64,000 nt of DNA from GM7GCV1 sp965221105. Lineage in GTDB: Bacteria; Pseudomonadota; Gammaproteobacteria; Pseudomonadales; GM7GCV1. The translations under genes and the position numbers were made by a program. This document shows positions 33,275-42,594 of this stretch, piece by piece (the stretch's first letter is position 1; every line of letters begins with the position of its first letter). Under the pieces are notes generated by a model that was given only the letters and a program-made list of their open reading frames with translations, was not told the origin of the DNA and searched no databases. The stretch lies in contig OZ244871.1 of NCBI GenBank assembly GCA_965221105.1, positions 1,674,001-1,738,000 of the forward strand, in the 5' to 3' direction.

Positions 33275-34201
33275 ATGAATGTAGATGTCCTCATCAGCGA
33301 AGTGGGCTTGAGGGATGGCTTGCAAAGTATCCAGCCGATCATGCCAACAGAAAGCAAGCAGGCATGGATCAGTGCGCAATACGCAGCGGGGTGCCGTGAA
33401 ATGGAGGTGGGTTCCTTTGTTCCCGCCAGCCTGCTGCCGCAATTGGCTGACACTGCGGAAGTCGTCCGCTATGCCGTCGGGCTTGAAGGTCTCTGCGTTG
33501 CCGCACTGGTGCCGAATCTGCGCGGCCTGCAGGATGCCGTAGTCAATGGCGCGCACAAGGTGACGCTGCCGTTTTCAATGAGCGAAACGCATTCGCTCAA
33601 GAATCTGAACAGGACCCAGGCTCAGGTGCTCACTGAAATCAGCAGCTGCGTCGAATTTCTGGAGGAGTTGCCGAAATCCCGGCGGCCGCAATTCGAGGTC
33701 AGTCTGTCAACCGCCTTCGGCTGCACGCTGGAAGGCCCCGTGCCTGAATCCCGCGTTGTGAAGCTCGCGGAGCAGGTGGTCGAGTTGGGTGTGGACGAAA
33801 TCTGCCTGTCGGACACCACGGGATACGGCAACCCACAGCAACTCAAGCGCCTCGTCCTCGGTATTCGCAGTAGCTGCGGTGCGGAAAAACTCCGCGGCGT
33901 GCATTTGCATAACACCAGAGGGCAGGGACTGGCGAATGCGCTGATGGCCGTTGAAGTCGGCATTACGACCCTTGATGCCTCGCTCGGCGGTATCGGCGGC
34001 TGTCCCTTTGCACCGGGAGCGAGCGGTAATATCGTTACCGAGGATCTGGTTTTCATGCTCGAATCCATGGGCCTTTCGACTGGCATTGATCTGGAGACAT
34101 TGATCGGGGTGAGGGACCTTGTGAAGGCAGCTTTGTCGGATGTCGAGCTGTTCGGCTTCACACCCGATGCCGGACTTCCTCTGGGGTACCGTACGGCATG
34201 A
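33275..34201 (+). CDS. Hydroxymethylglutaryl-CoA lyase-like enzyme
   Basis: A 308-residue TIM-barrel lyase. Motifs: LISEVGLRDGLQSIQPIMPT (metal and catalytic Asp), EVSLSTAFGCTLEGPVP, ICLSDTTGYGNPQQL, GVHLHNTRGQGLANA with the metal His pair, and the catalytic Cys in GIGGCPFAPGASGNIVTEDL. HMG-CoA lyase gives acetyl-CoA and acetoacetate; near relatives cleave citramalyl-CoA or other 3-hydroxyacyl-CoAs. HN replaces the usual HD in the His motif, as in some relatives. Its stop overlaps the aldehyde dehydrogenase start by four bases. Confidence 0.82.
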   Translation: MNVDVLISEVGLRDGLQSIQPIMPTESKQAWISAQYAAGCREMEVGSFVPASLLPQLADTAEVVRYAVGLEGLCVAALVPNLRGLQDAVVNGAHKVTLPFSMSETHSLKNLNRTQAQVLTEISSCVEFLEELPKSRRPQFEVSLSTAFGCTLEGPVPESRVVKLAEQVVELGVDEICLSDTTGYGNPQQLKRLVLGIRSSCGAEKLRGVHLHNTRGQGLANALMAVEVGITTLDASLGGIGGCPFAPGASGNIVTEDLVFMLESMGLSTGIDLETLIGVRDLVKAALSDVELFGFTPDAGLPLGYRTA

Positions 34202-35607
34202 ACACACTCCCCGCAAGAAACCCGCGAACCGGCCAAATTGACGGCGAGGTCGAAGTCTGGACAGCTGCGCGAATCCGGAGCCTGGCAGATGACTTGCGCC
34301 AGGCACAGACTGACTGGAATGGAAAAGGCCTGCAGCACCGCCGTCGGGTGCTGCTCGACTGGTGCGCTGAACTTGACCGGCGCAGCGAAGCGATCACCAG
34401 GGCATTGACAGCGGATACTGGTCGACAGATGATTTCCCGTCTCGAAACGCACAAGCCGATCAGTCTGATTGAGTATTGGCTGGAGCAGGCTCCGGCACTG
34501 CTCGAAGGTGAAGCGGGCCAGTCGAGCATGGCCCCCGACATTCATTGGCGCCACCTCCATGAGCCGTACCCCCTGGTTGGAGTCATCAGCCCGTGGAACT
34601 TTCCCTTGGTGCTGGCGGCGCTTGATGCCATCCCTGCCCTGATTGCGGGGTGTGCGGTGATCGTCAAACCAAGCGAGATAACCTCCCGTTTCGTGCAACC
34701 ATTGGCGGAGAGCATTGCTCAGGTACCGGAATTGCACGAAGTATTCCGTTTTGTTACCGGTGACAGCGACACCGGGGCCAGCCTCGTGGACGCTGTGCAC
34801 GCTATCTGCTTTACCGGCAGCGTCGCCACCGGACGCAAGGTGGCCGTGCAGGCGGCGCAGCAGTTTATCCCGGCCTTTCTTGAGCTCGGTGGAAAGGATG
34901 CTGCTATCGTCACCGCTGATGCACATCTGGAATATGCCGTGCGCGCCATCACCCGCAGTGCCTTTGGCGCGACGGGTCAGGCCTGTCAGTCCCTGGAGCG
35001 TGCCTATGTTGCACGCGATGTGTACGATGAATTTCTTGCCGCGCTGGTGAGCGCTGCCGGGAATATTCGCCTCAACGATGAGCATCCGGGTGTCGGTGAT
35101 ATCGGCCCGCTGATCTTTGCCGGTCAAGCTGCAACCATCCGTCGGCATCTCGACGACGCACTTGCTGGCGGTGCCCGAGTGCATTGCGGCGGCACAATCG
35201 AGAACCACGGCGGTGGCGACTGGTGCCGACCCACTGTAGTGAGCGAAGTCTCTCGGGACATGCTCATCATGCGCGAAGAGACTTTCGGCCCAGTCATCAC
35301 CGTGTCGCCGTTCGATTCAATCAATGAGGCGATCACAGCTGCAAACGACTCGCAGTACGGTCTTTCTGCTGCGGTGTTTGCCGGTTCGCAGGCAGAGGCA
35401 GAAGCCATTGCCGGCAGGCTTGAAGTCGGCGCAGTCAGTATCAATGACGCGAGCCTGACCGCTGTGGTCAACGATGTCGAAAAGAACTCATTCAACTTCT
35501 CGGGGATGGGCGGGTCGCGCATGGGCCCGTCGGGCATGCGCCGTTTTCTGCGCAAGCGCGCCCTGCTCCGTCAGACCGGGTCTATTGAATCGATTCAGGG
35601 GGCTTAA
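34198..35607 (+). CDS. NAD(P)-dependent aldehyde dehydrogenase
   Basis: A 469-residue ALDH. YPLVGVISPWNFPLVLAALD, the glutamate in PAFLELGGKDAAIV, the catalytic Cys in FGATGQACQSLERAYV and EETFGPVITVSPFDS are all in place. It follows the HMGL-like gene with an ATGA overlap, so both are co-translated. It would oxidise a semialdehyde produced in, or feeding into, the acid pathway of this cluster; the actual aldehyde is unknown. It converges with the LysR gene, the stop codons overlapping by four bases. Confidence 0.87.
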   Translation: MNTLPARNPRTGQIDGEVEVWTAARIRSLADDLRQAQTDWNGKGLQHRRRVLLDWCAELDRRSEAITRALTADTGRQMISRLETHKPISLIEYWLEQAPALLEGEAGQSSMAPDIHWRHLHEPYPLVGVISPWNFPLVLAALDAIPALIAGCAVIVKPSEITSRFVQPLAESIAQVPELHEVFRFVTGDSDTGASLVDAVHAICFTGSVATGRKVAVQAAQQFIPAFLELGGKDAAIVTADAHLEYAVRAITRSAFGATGQACQSLERAYVARDVYDEFLAALVSAAGNIRLNDEHPGVGDIGPLIFAGQAATIRRHLDDALAGGARVHCGGTIENHGGGDWCRPTVVSEVSRDMLIMREETFGPVITVSPFDSINEAITAANDSQYGLSAAVFAGSQAEAEAIAGRLEVGAVSINDASLTAVVNDVEKNSFNFSGMGGSRMGPSGMRRFLRKRALLRQTGSIESIQGA

Positions 35608-36566
35608 TCCTGAGCCAGTGCCCGTTGCACCTGCTTTTCTATATGGTGCATCGGCAATACGTCCCGACTGCGATTGAGGATAAATTCGAGAAAACGCTCG
35701 GCGACCAATGAGAGTTTCTTCGACTTGAGATTCACCACATGCCAGTGGGACATGATCGGGAATCCCCTCACGCGCAGTTGCGCCAGCCCGTCTTCCTCAG
35801 CTTTTTCGAGCACATATGCCGACAGAATGGCAATCCCCATATCTGCCATTACCGCATACTTGATCGCCTCGTTACTCTCGATAACCATGGTTTTTCCGAG
35901 CGACAGTCCATTCTTGCGCAGATGTTTTTCAATTGTTATATGAGTTCCCGAGCCCTGTTCACGCAGCAGGAATTTCTGCCCCTCCAAATCCTTCCATTTC
36001 AGCCCCTTTTGCTGACTCAGCGGATTTTTAGCCGAGGCGACGACGGCGAGCGGGTTGGGCAGGAACGGCGTGCTTTCGATTTCCAGGTCCTCGGGCGGAT
36101 CGCTGAATATGTAGAAATCGTCCTTGTTGGCATTGAGCCGCTCAATAATCTGGGCGCGGTTGCCAACCATAAATGCAACATCGATTCCGGGATACTCCTG
36201 GCAGAAAGGTCCCAGTATTCGCGGCAAAAAGTACTTGGCGGTGGTCACTACGGCAATGCTCAATGAGCCAGCCGTCAGCCCTTTGAGATCATTGAGCGTG
36301 TCGTCGAGCCGGGCGATCACCTCAAACAACTCCTGGCCGCTTGCGACCACTTCCCGGCCAGCTTCAGTAAGGTAGAGTTGCTTGCCAATGACTTCGTGCA
36401 GGGGCAGACCCAGTGTCCCAGCCAATTTGCGGATCTGCACTGACACGGCGGAATGGCTCAGGTACAGTGCCTCTGCAGCCCGCGCGATACTCTGTGTCTC
36501 GGCGACCTTCATGAAGATTTCCAGTTGGCGCAGCGTGCCCAGTCTTGTCAGCAACCGTCTTTCCAT
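35604..36566 (-). CDS. LysR-family transcriptional regulator
   Basis: 320 residues. The winged helix-turn-helix is at residues 9-68 (LGTLRQLEIFMKVAETQSIA, then LYLSHSAVSVQIRKLAGTLG), followed by the periplasmic-binding-like effector domain (LSIAVVTTAKYFLPRILGPF). The latter resembles CbbR-type regulators. It is divergent from the cupin-isomerase-PLP-TonB gene set and convergent with the aldehyde dehydrogenase, so it may control either. The AT-rich 130-base intergenic region to the right is the likely operator. Confidence 0.87.
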   Translation of the reverse strand: MERRLLTRLGTLRQLEIFMKVAETQSIARAAEALYLSHSAVSVQIRKLAGTLGLPLHEVIGKQLYLTEAGREVVASGQELFEVIARLDDTLNDLKGLTAGSLSIAVVTTAKYFLPRILGPFCQEYPGIDVAFMVGNRAQIIERLNANKDDFYIFSDPPEDLEIESTPFLPNPLAVVASAKNPLSQQKGLKWKDLEGQKFLLREQGSGTHITIEKHLRKNGLSLGKTMVIESNEAIKYAVMADMGIAILSAYVLEKAEEDGLAQLRVRGFPIMSHWHVVNLKSKKLSLVAERFLEFILNRSRDVLPMHHIEKQVQRALAQD

Positions 36567-36680
36567 AGCCTGAAACCACCCTTTATGTAACTATGATAAT
36601 ATAACGATATTGTAAATATTAAATACTTTTATTTATAGATTGTCACCCGTAGCATCAGGTACCGAGATTATTGAGACCCC
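36567..36680. promoter_or_regulatory. Divergent promoter region of the LysR gene and cupin operon
   Basis: A strongly AT-rich intergenic segment (for example atgataatataacgatatt) stands between the divergent LysR and cupin genes. LysR proteins typically bind such regions at T-N11-A boxes; several candidates exist and none stands out. Confidence 0.4.
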
Positions 36681-36681
36681 T

Positions 36682-36687
36682 AGGAGG
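36682..36687 (+). promoter_or_regulatory. Ribosome-binding site deciding the cupin start
   Basis: A perfect aggagg. It directly abuts an in-frame ATG at 36688, too close to use, and lies nine bases before ATG 36697, which is therefore taken as the start. Confidence 0.7.
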
Positions 36688-36696
36688 ATGATCAAG

Positions 36697-37599
36697 ATGA
36701 GACCTCATGTTGAACTGATCGACGAAGTGGACCTGCTGTGGCATGTCGCTGAACTTCCTCATGCCAGCGGACGGGCGCACCAGCGCAACCTGTGCTATGA
36801 CGAGGAAAACGGTGCCGCATCATTGAAAGTCGAATTTTTGACAGATTGGCAGCGACCAGCCGGGCTTCACGCCGCCCAGACCGAGTGGTTTGTGCTGGAG
36901 GGAGAAATTGAAGTCGGCGAAACCAGTCTCGGAAAAGGCGGGTACTGGTGTGCTCCCCAGGGTACCTGGACACCGGAGGTAAAAGCCGCCGAAAACACCC
37001 AGATACTCCTGTTTCGGGAGTACGATGACTGGGGCTTCACTCCCACAGATCGCGAGGGCGCAGGCGTTGACCCCGATGCGGAACTGATTGTCTGCGATTC
37101 CGAGGCCATGGAATGGTACGATGTGGTAGATCCGGAGCACGGCAGCCCGATGGATTTTGAACGCGGTGGTACGCCCGTCCCGGGGCTCTTTATCAAGCTG
37201 TTGTTTCGCGATCCGACAAATGGATTTTATACCCGGTTGATCAAGGCCAAGCCAGGCTGGCGCGAGCACCCGCTGGCACATCATCCAGTCTACGAGGAAG
37301 CCTACTGTCTCGACGGTGAGTTTGACTACAACTTCGGCACCATGACCAAAGGCCAGTACTTCTTCCGTCCTGCGGGTGTCCGCCATGGCGACTTCACTGC
37401 AGGCGAAAAAGATGGTTGCACCTGGATTTTGCGTTGTGACGGCGATCTGGTTGACTGGTACACGGAAAACGCCAGCATCGAGATGAAAGGAGATCCGGTA
37501 AACTGGGGCGAGGGTTTTCCGCTGTCAGAACCTCCGGAGCTGATTCAGCCCGTGCGGTCGCGCTCTATCGGTCCTTGGAAAGATCCCTATTATCAATAG
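36697..37599 (+). CDS. Double-cupin protein of unknown substrate
   Basis: 300 residues, apparently two cupin domains. The first (about 10-120) has HAAQTEWFVLEGEIEVGETS and KGGYWCAPQGTWTPEV; the second (about 165-270) has HPLAHHPVYEEAYCLDGEFD and YFFRPAGVRHGDFTAGE, with clear His/Glu metal ligands. Related cupins include ChrR-like sensors and dioxygenase or isomerase enzymes. It heads the plus-strand set with an Asp/Glu-racemase-family enzyme, a PLP enzyme and a TonB receptor. The metal ligand pattern supports an enzyme, but the reaction is unassigned. Confidence 0.72.
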   Translation: MRPHVELIDEVDLLWHVAELPHASGRAHQRNLCYDEENGAASLKVEFLTDWQRPAGLHAAQTEWFVLEGEIEVGETSLGKGGYWCAPQGTWTPEVKAAENTQILLFREYDDWGFTPTDREGAGVDPDAELIVCDSEAMEWYDVVDPEHGSPMDFERGGTPVPGLFIKLLFRDPTNGFYTRLIKAKPGWREHPLAHHPVYEEAYCLDGEFDYNFGTMTKGQYFFRPAGVRHGDFTAGEKDGCTWILRCDGDLVDWYTENASIEMKGDPVNWGEGFPLSEPPELIQPVRSRSIGPWKDPYYQ

Positions 37600-37641
37600 A
37601 AGCGGCATGATCCCGGCAGCCACGAAAAGGAGCGAAGCTTC

Positions 37642-38388
37642 ATGACCGATGTCCTGGGATGGCGGGCCAAGTTTGGTGTACTTGGCCCGTCGACCAACAC
37701 CATTGTTCAGCCGGAATTCGATGCCATGCGCGTACCCGGTGTCACCAATCACTACAGCCGCATCATTATTGAGAACGCCAACGCAGTCTCCGACGAAACG
37801 TTCATCGCCGGCACACTGATCATTTCCGACAACACGCTTGATGCCGTCAGGGGTGTTCTGACCTGTTCGCCGGACTATCTTGTCATGGGCATGTCCGCCG
37901 TCACCTTCTACGACGGTGCCGAAGGTGCCCGAAAATGGCGCGAAAACATCGAAGAAGCCAGCGGGTTGCAGTTGAGTATCGGCTCCGAGTCCTGTGTCGC
38001 CGCCATGCAGGCGTATGGCTCCATTGAGCGGATTGTCGTGATTTCCCCTTATTTCCCGGCAGCCAATCGCGAAGTGATCAGGTTTTTCGCCGACTACGGC
38101 TTCCAGACCCTGCGCGACTGTTGCCTGCGCTGTCCAACCTGGACCGCTATCGCCGAGGTGACCGAAGCGACTTTGCGGCAGGTCGTGGCGGAGCTTGACG
38201 GGGACGATGTGGATGCCATCGTGCAGGTGGGCACCAACCTGTGCATGCTCGAGCTTGCTGCGGAACTCGAACGTGAACTGCACAAGCCGGTCATCGCCAT
38301 TAACGCGGCTACCTACTGGCACGCTCTGCGTCAGTTCGGCATCGAGGACCAGTTGCAGGGCTACGGATTACTTCTGGAAAAGCACTAA
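37642..38388 (+). CDS. Asp/Glu racemase superfamily enzyme (maleate isomerase/arylmalonate decarboxylase-like)
   Basis: 248 residues. WRAKFGVLGPSTNTIVQPEF is the opening of maleate cis-trans isomerases and arylmalonate decarboxylases, and AIVQVGTNLCMLELAAELER with KPVIAINAATYWHALRQFGI forms the C-terminal half. In classical members two cysteines face the substrate. Here the first position falls in YLVMGMSAVTFY, which has no Cys, and a Cys is near the second site (TNLC). A one-cysteine, decarboxylase- or isomerase-like mechanism is possible. It follows the cupin gene after 42 bases with an AAGGAG site before ATG 37642. Confidence 0.75.
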   Translation: MTDVLGWRAKFGVLGPSTNTIVQPEFDAMRVPGVTNHYSRIIIENANAVSDETFIAGTLIISDNTLDAVRGVLTCSPDYLVMGMSAVTFYDGAEGARKWRENIEEASGLQLSIGSESCVAAMQAYGSIERIVVISPYFPAANREVIRFFADYGFQTLRDCCLRCPTWTAIAEVTEATLRQVVAELDGDDVDAIVQVGTNLCMLELAAELERELHKPVIAINAATYWHALRQFGIEDQLQGYGLLLEKH

Positions 38389-38454
38389 GCCGGGGTGCAA
38401 TCCATGTGTGAGCACATGTCGGGCTGACACAGAACAGCAGCACACACAGAGAAG

Positions 38455-39543
38455 ATGACAGACTGGATTAACCGGGCAATTGCACTCATAGAGGCCGACT
38501 TTGCCCGTTCCTCGGATACACATTTACTCAAAGTGGATCTGCCTTGTGTGCAGAATATTGACCTCTATCTGAAAGATGAATCTACTCACCCAACGGGCAG
38601 CCTCAAACACAGGTTGGCGCGCTCGCTGTTTTTGTATGGTCTCTGCAACGGGCAGATTCTGGAAAATACCACCATTATCGAATCTTCCTCGGGCAGCACG
38701 GCCATATCGGAGGCCTATTTCGCCAAGTTGCTGAATCTGCCATTTATTGCCGTTGTTCCCAGGAACACATCGCAGGAAAAAATTGACAAGATCACCTACT
38801 ACGATGGCAGGTGCCATCTTGTCGACCCCAAGGATATGTACTCAGAAGCTGCCAAACTGGCGCTGGAACTGAACGGACACTACATGGACCAGTTTACCTT
38901 CGCTGAGCGTGCAACGGATTGGCGCGGCAACAACAATATTGCGGAATCCATTTTCTCGCAGATGAGCCGCGAGCCCTTCCCCACGCCCAGCTGGATTATT
39001 GTCAGCGCAGGCACTGGCGGGACATCGGCGACGATCGGCCGGTACATCCGGTATACCTGTCAATCCACCAAACTCTGTGTCGCTGACCCGGAACACTCGG
39101 TATTCTTTGATTATTACCATACGGGGGACAACACACTGACTACGGGCCAAACCTCCATGATAGAAGGCATTGGTCGGCCGCGCGTAGAGCCATCCTTTGT
39201 CTCGTCGGTCGTGGACAGAATGATCAAGGTTTCGGATTCCGCCGCCTTTGCCACCATACATTTTCTGGAAAAAAGGCTGAATCGTCGTCTTGGCGGGTCA
39301 ACGGGGACCAACCTGTACGCAACCTTTCAGATCGTGTCCGAGTTCAATGCCCGGAATCAGGAGGGCAGCCTGGTGTCCATGATCTGCGATAGCGGGGAAC
39401 ACTATCTCGACAGCTACTACAACAACCACTGGCTGGAAGAGAACGGTTTTGATATCGAACCCTACCACAGGCAGCTCGAAAACTTTTTTGAGACGGGAGT
39501 CATGGCACCGGACTTGTCCCTGTGCAACTCGTTGCCGAGATGA
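38455..39543 (+). CDS. Fold-type II PLP enzyme (cysteine synthase family, Cds1-like)
   Basis: 362 residues. The PLP lysine is in LKDESTHPTGSLKHRLARSL, the substrate loop in IIESSSGSTAISEAYFAKL and the phosphate-binding glycine loop in IVSAGTGGTSATIGRYIRY. The sequence resembles the cysteine synthase relatives that act as L-cysteine desulfhydrases (Cds1 of mycobacteria) more than CysK or CysM. Its substrate in this cluster may be another amino acid. It lies 66 bases after the racemase-family gene and 45 before the TonB receptor, and is likely co-transcribed with both. Confidence 0.75.
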   Translation: MTDWINRAIALIEADFARSSDTHLLKVDLPCVQNIDLYLKDESTHPTGSLKHRLARSLFLYGLCNGQILENTTIIESSSGSTAISEAYFAKLLNLPFIAVVPRNTSQEKIDKITYYDGRCHLVDPKDMYSEAAKLALELNGHYMDQFTFAERATDWRGNNNIAESIFSQMSREPFPTPSWIIVSAGTGGTSATIGRYIRYTCQSTKLCVADPEHSVFFDYYHTGDNTLTTGQTSMIEGIGRPRVEPSFVSSVVDRMIKVSDSAAFATIHFLEKRLNRRLGGSTGTNLYATFQIVSEFNARNQEGSLVSMICDSGEHYLDSYYNNHWLEENGFDIEPYHRQLENFFETGVMAPDLSLCNSLPR

Positions 39544-39588
39544 ACGGGCGCGGCATTGCAGCGTACTGAATGCTTCGGGAGTGGGCGT

Positions 39589-42027
39589 GTGCGAGTGATT
39601 CTGTGCCGTCTGTTGTGCGCCGGACTGTTGTTTGCGGAACAGGTTCCGGCTCAGGAAAGGATCGAGGAAATCATCGTCATCGGGGATCTTGACAGCCTGC
39701 CGGGTGGCTTTGTCGAATCGGTTTTCGGTTTTGACAAGTCCCTCCTCGAAACACCGCGCTCGGCCTCGACGATCTCGGCGGCCCTGCTTGAGCGCTTCGA
39801 CCTCCAGGACATCGACGAACTGATTGCGCTGTCGCCGGGAACATTCACCCAGTCCTTCTTCGGTGCCGCTGGTGGGCTCGATATCCGCGGCACGCCGGGA
39901 GAGAGCTATTTCCGAGGCATGCGCCGCCTCGACAATCCGGCGAGCTATCCTACGCCCATTGCCGCTGCCGACCGGATCGACATCGTCCGCGGTCCGGCCT
40001 CACCGATATTCGGGCCATCGAAAATCGGTGGTTACCTCAATATCATTCCCAAATCGGCGCGGATTGAGGAAACCGGAGCGTTGCTCGCCGACACCGGTGG
40101 CGCGGCCAGTTTCACCACCGGAAGCTGGGACAAGGCACTGCTGTCCGCCGAAGTCAGCGGTCCCGCCACGCTCGGCGGCCGGGACTTTGGCTACTACCTG
40201 TATGGCATGGCGGAGAATTCCGGTGCATACTACGACAACACCTCGCGGGACCAGGCGCTGTTGCAGTGGTCCATTGAGTACGACTTCTCCCCCGGACTGC
40301 GTGGTCAGTTCGGCGGCATGTTCCACGAGTACCTCAGCAATGAAATCTCAGGCTGGAACCGCCTGACCCAGGATTTGATCGACCACGGACGCTATGTGAC
40401 CGGTGTGCCGCCGCGCCTCGACCGCGATGGCGACGGCTACGTTTCGCATCAGGAATTCGACCTCGATGGCGACGGTTTTACTGACCTCAACCCCTTTGCT
40501 GCCGACCTGGTGCCGGGACAGGGCGGCCGTCTGGAGGGCGACGGTGTCTGCCGAATCGGATCGACGCCGGTATTCGGCTGTTACCCGAACCAGATCGCCC
40601 TGCACAATCCTGGCATTGCCCACATCAAAGGCAACCAAAATTTCAGCCATCCCGACGACACACTTGATACCCGCGTGACCACGCTCTATTTCGACCTGCT
40701 CGGGGAAACAACTTCAGGCTGGCAGTGGGCCAACCAGCTGTTCTTCGAAAGCTACGATGTGCTGAACGAGAACAGCTACGGCTTTTCCCAGTTCCACGAT
40801 GCCTGGGTGGTGGAGCACAAGCTGGTTTTCAGCCGTGATTGGCGGCTCGATTCGCTGACCGCTTCGCTGCAGGTGTCTCCGTCGATCCGCCATACCGAAT
40901 TCGAGCACGGCAACGACTACACCAACGAATACTTCGACCGCTACGATATCACCCGCTCGGCGGGGCAGGCGCTGCCGCGGCTGCTCGCCACGAGCATCGA
41001 TGCCGAGTACACCGAGTACTACATCGGCGATTACACCGATGTTGGCCTTGCCGCGCTCGTGGACGTCAGCTTCGACACTGGTTTTTCAGCCCTGCTCGGC
41101 CTGCGCCACGACCGCATTTCCCTGGCGAGTCGGCAGCCGCTGGACAAGCTGTTGCTGCCTAGTACAAACCATCTCTGCCTGCCGCCGGGGGATTGCGTGG
41201 CGACCGCGGCACATGACGAAGTCGACGCGATTTCCTGGACCCTGAGCCTGAGCCGGGAACTTTCAAGTGGTGTGCTGCCCTATCTCACGCTGTCGCGGCA
41301 GACGACTGTGATCGCTGGCCAGGGCTCGGAAGTGAGCGTGGACAACATCGCCGACGGAACCGCCGTCGATCAGTCGAATTTGTTCGAAATGGGGATCAAG
41401 GGCCGGCTTGCAGACGACCGGCTCTACTTCGCTGCTGCGGCGTACCGCCAGGAGCGCATCGATTTCTCGTCCCAGTCCATCGCCACCAACCAGGCCAGCC
41501 GCACCGAAGGTGTCGAACTTGAAGCCCGCTGGGTGGTAAACGAGCAGGTGCTGCTCACCGCCGGATACACTCGCATGGAGGTCATCAATCTGAACACCCG
41601 GGAAGCGGGTTCGCGTTTCAGCTATGTCGGTGCGGAAGACCTGCCCGATATCGAACCCTGGGCTCTGTACGGTGGCGCGCTCGGTGCGACCATCGTCAGC
41701 GACGATGCCCGCCGGGCGGGCATACCCGAGCGGATATACTCGCTGCTCGGTACCTGGGATTTCAACAACGGCTGGACAGTGAATGGGAGCATCGCCGATG
41801 TGGCGGCGACACATTCAGGGTTCTCGCGCAGCGTGCGCCTGCCCGGCTACACGCTGGTGAACTTCGGCAGCGGTTACGCAACTGCAGACTGGAGTTTCAA
41901 TGTCAATATCAAGAATGTGACCAATGAACGGTATTTCCGTGCCAATTTCCCCAATCTTTATGGTAGCGCCATCGTGTTGCCGGAGTTGCCCCGTCATGTC
42001 ACCGCGAGCATCCGCTACAGTTTCTGA
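39589..42027 (+). CDS. TonB-dependent outer-membrane receptor with Ca-binding-like loop
   Basis: About 812 residues from GTG 39589, preferred because GGGAG lies eight bases upstream and a signal peptide (MRVILCRLLCAGLLFAEQVP, cut after AQ) follows. A TonB-box-like EEIIVIGD comes next, then the plug (ADRIDIVRGPASPIFGPSKI with GGYLNIIPK) and a 22-strand-type barrel ending YSF. An extracellular loop at about 40424-40490 holds two DxDGDG motifs (DRDGDGYVSHQEF and DLDGDGFTD). The receptor resembles ferric-siderophore type plugs. It ends the LysR-associated set, so the cluster may import and process one specific ligand. Confidence 0.85.
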   Translation: MRVILCRLLCAGLLFAEQVPAQERIEEIIVIGDLDSLPGGFVESVFGFDKSLLETPRSASTISAALLERFDLQDIDELIALSPGTFTQSFFGAAGGLDIRGTPGESYFRGMRRLDNPASYPTPIAAADRIDIVRGPASPIFGPSKIGGYLNIIPKSARIEETGALLADTGGAASFTTGSWDKALLSAEVSGPATLGGRDFGYYLYGMAENSGAYYDNTSRDQALLQWSIEYDFSPGLRGQFGGMFHEYLSNEISGWNRLTQDLIDHGRYVTGVPPRLDRDGDGYVSHQEFDLDGDGFTDLNPFAADLVPGQGGRLEGDGVCRIGSTPVFGCYPNQIALHNPGIAHIKGNQNFSHPDDTLDTRVTTLYFDLLGETTSGWQWANQLFFESYDVLNENSYGFSQFHDAWVVEHKLVFSRDWRLDSLTASLQVSPSIRHTEFEHGNDYTNEYFDRYDITRSAGQALPRLLATSIDAEYTEYYIGDYTDVGLAALVDVSFDTGFSALLGLRHDRISLASRQPLDKLLLPSTNHLCLPPGDCVATAAHDEVDAISWTLSLSRELSSGVLPYLTLSRQTTVIAGQGSEVSVDNIADGTAVDQSNLFEMGIKGRLADDRLYFAAAAYRQERIDFSSQSIATNQASRTEGVELEARWVVNEQVLLTAGYTRMEVINLNTREAGSRFSYVGAEDLPDIEPWALYGGALGATIVSDDARRAGIPERIYSLLGTWDFNNGWTVNGSIADVAATHSGFSRSVRLPGYTLVNFGSGYATADWSFNVNIKNVTNERYFRANFPNLYGSAIVLPELPRHVTASIRYSF

Positions 42028-42594
42028 CAAAGTGTAGATGCTGGAGTAAAAGCGCGGTTATATGCCGCCGGTTACCTCCTGCCAGCCGGGCAGCCATGCT
42101 GTGATGATGGCGTGATGAGTAGACGGGTGTCAAAAGAACATGGAATGAATGGCACACATGCAATGGTACCTAACCAGGGTGCGCCAAAATGCTTGACCAT
42201 TCCCATTCCAAGCATCAATGTTTGCGAACGTGCTTCGAAGATAGTTGACGATAGGTTGCGTTGCCTCGGCCATGCCGCAGGGAGTGTTCAGAATCAAGAG
42301 GAAGCCTTTTTATTGAAATCAAGGCCGTGAACCCCCGACATAAAGCCGTTGATATCCTTCAGATTGGTTGACGTGAAGAGTCCAGTACTTGGCTTTTCTG
42401 CAAGAAACCGAAGGTGCAATAGCGAACGCTACGCTCGCATTTCTGACCGATTTGAGCAGTATATTTGTGTATGTTCATGTATACAGCTGTCTAAAAAGAG
42501 GCCGAGTAGCCACCCCTCAACGTAACTACTCACTCCCCTTGACATCATAGGGAGGCGATTCTATGATGTGTGCGTTTCATGAGTGCACAGAGTC
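42028..42594. other. Intergenic, decayed stretch after the TonB receptor
   Basis: 567 bases without a supported gene. One short plus-strand frame (42112-42330) has no motif. Base composition falls towards AT on the right, at the start of the accessory region. Confidence 0.4.

Noticed and set aside
33622..35208. 528-codon minus-strand open frame
   Set aside because: It lies opposite the HMGL-like and aldehyde dehydrogenase genes, which have full catalytic motifs; its translation lacks any domain and reflects GC-rich shadow coding.
37525..38322. 265-codon minus-strand frame
   Set aside because: It overlaps the cupin and racemase-family genes in antisense and has no recognisable content.
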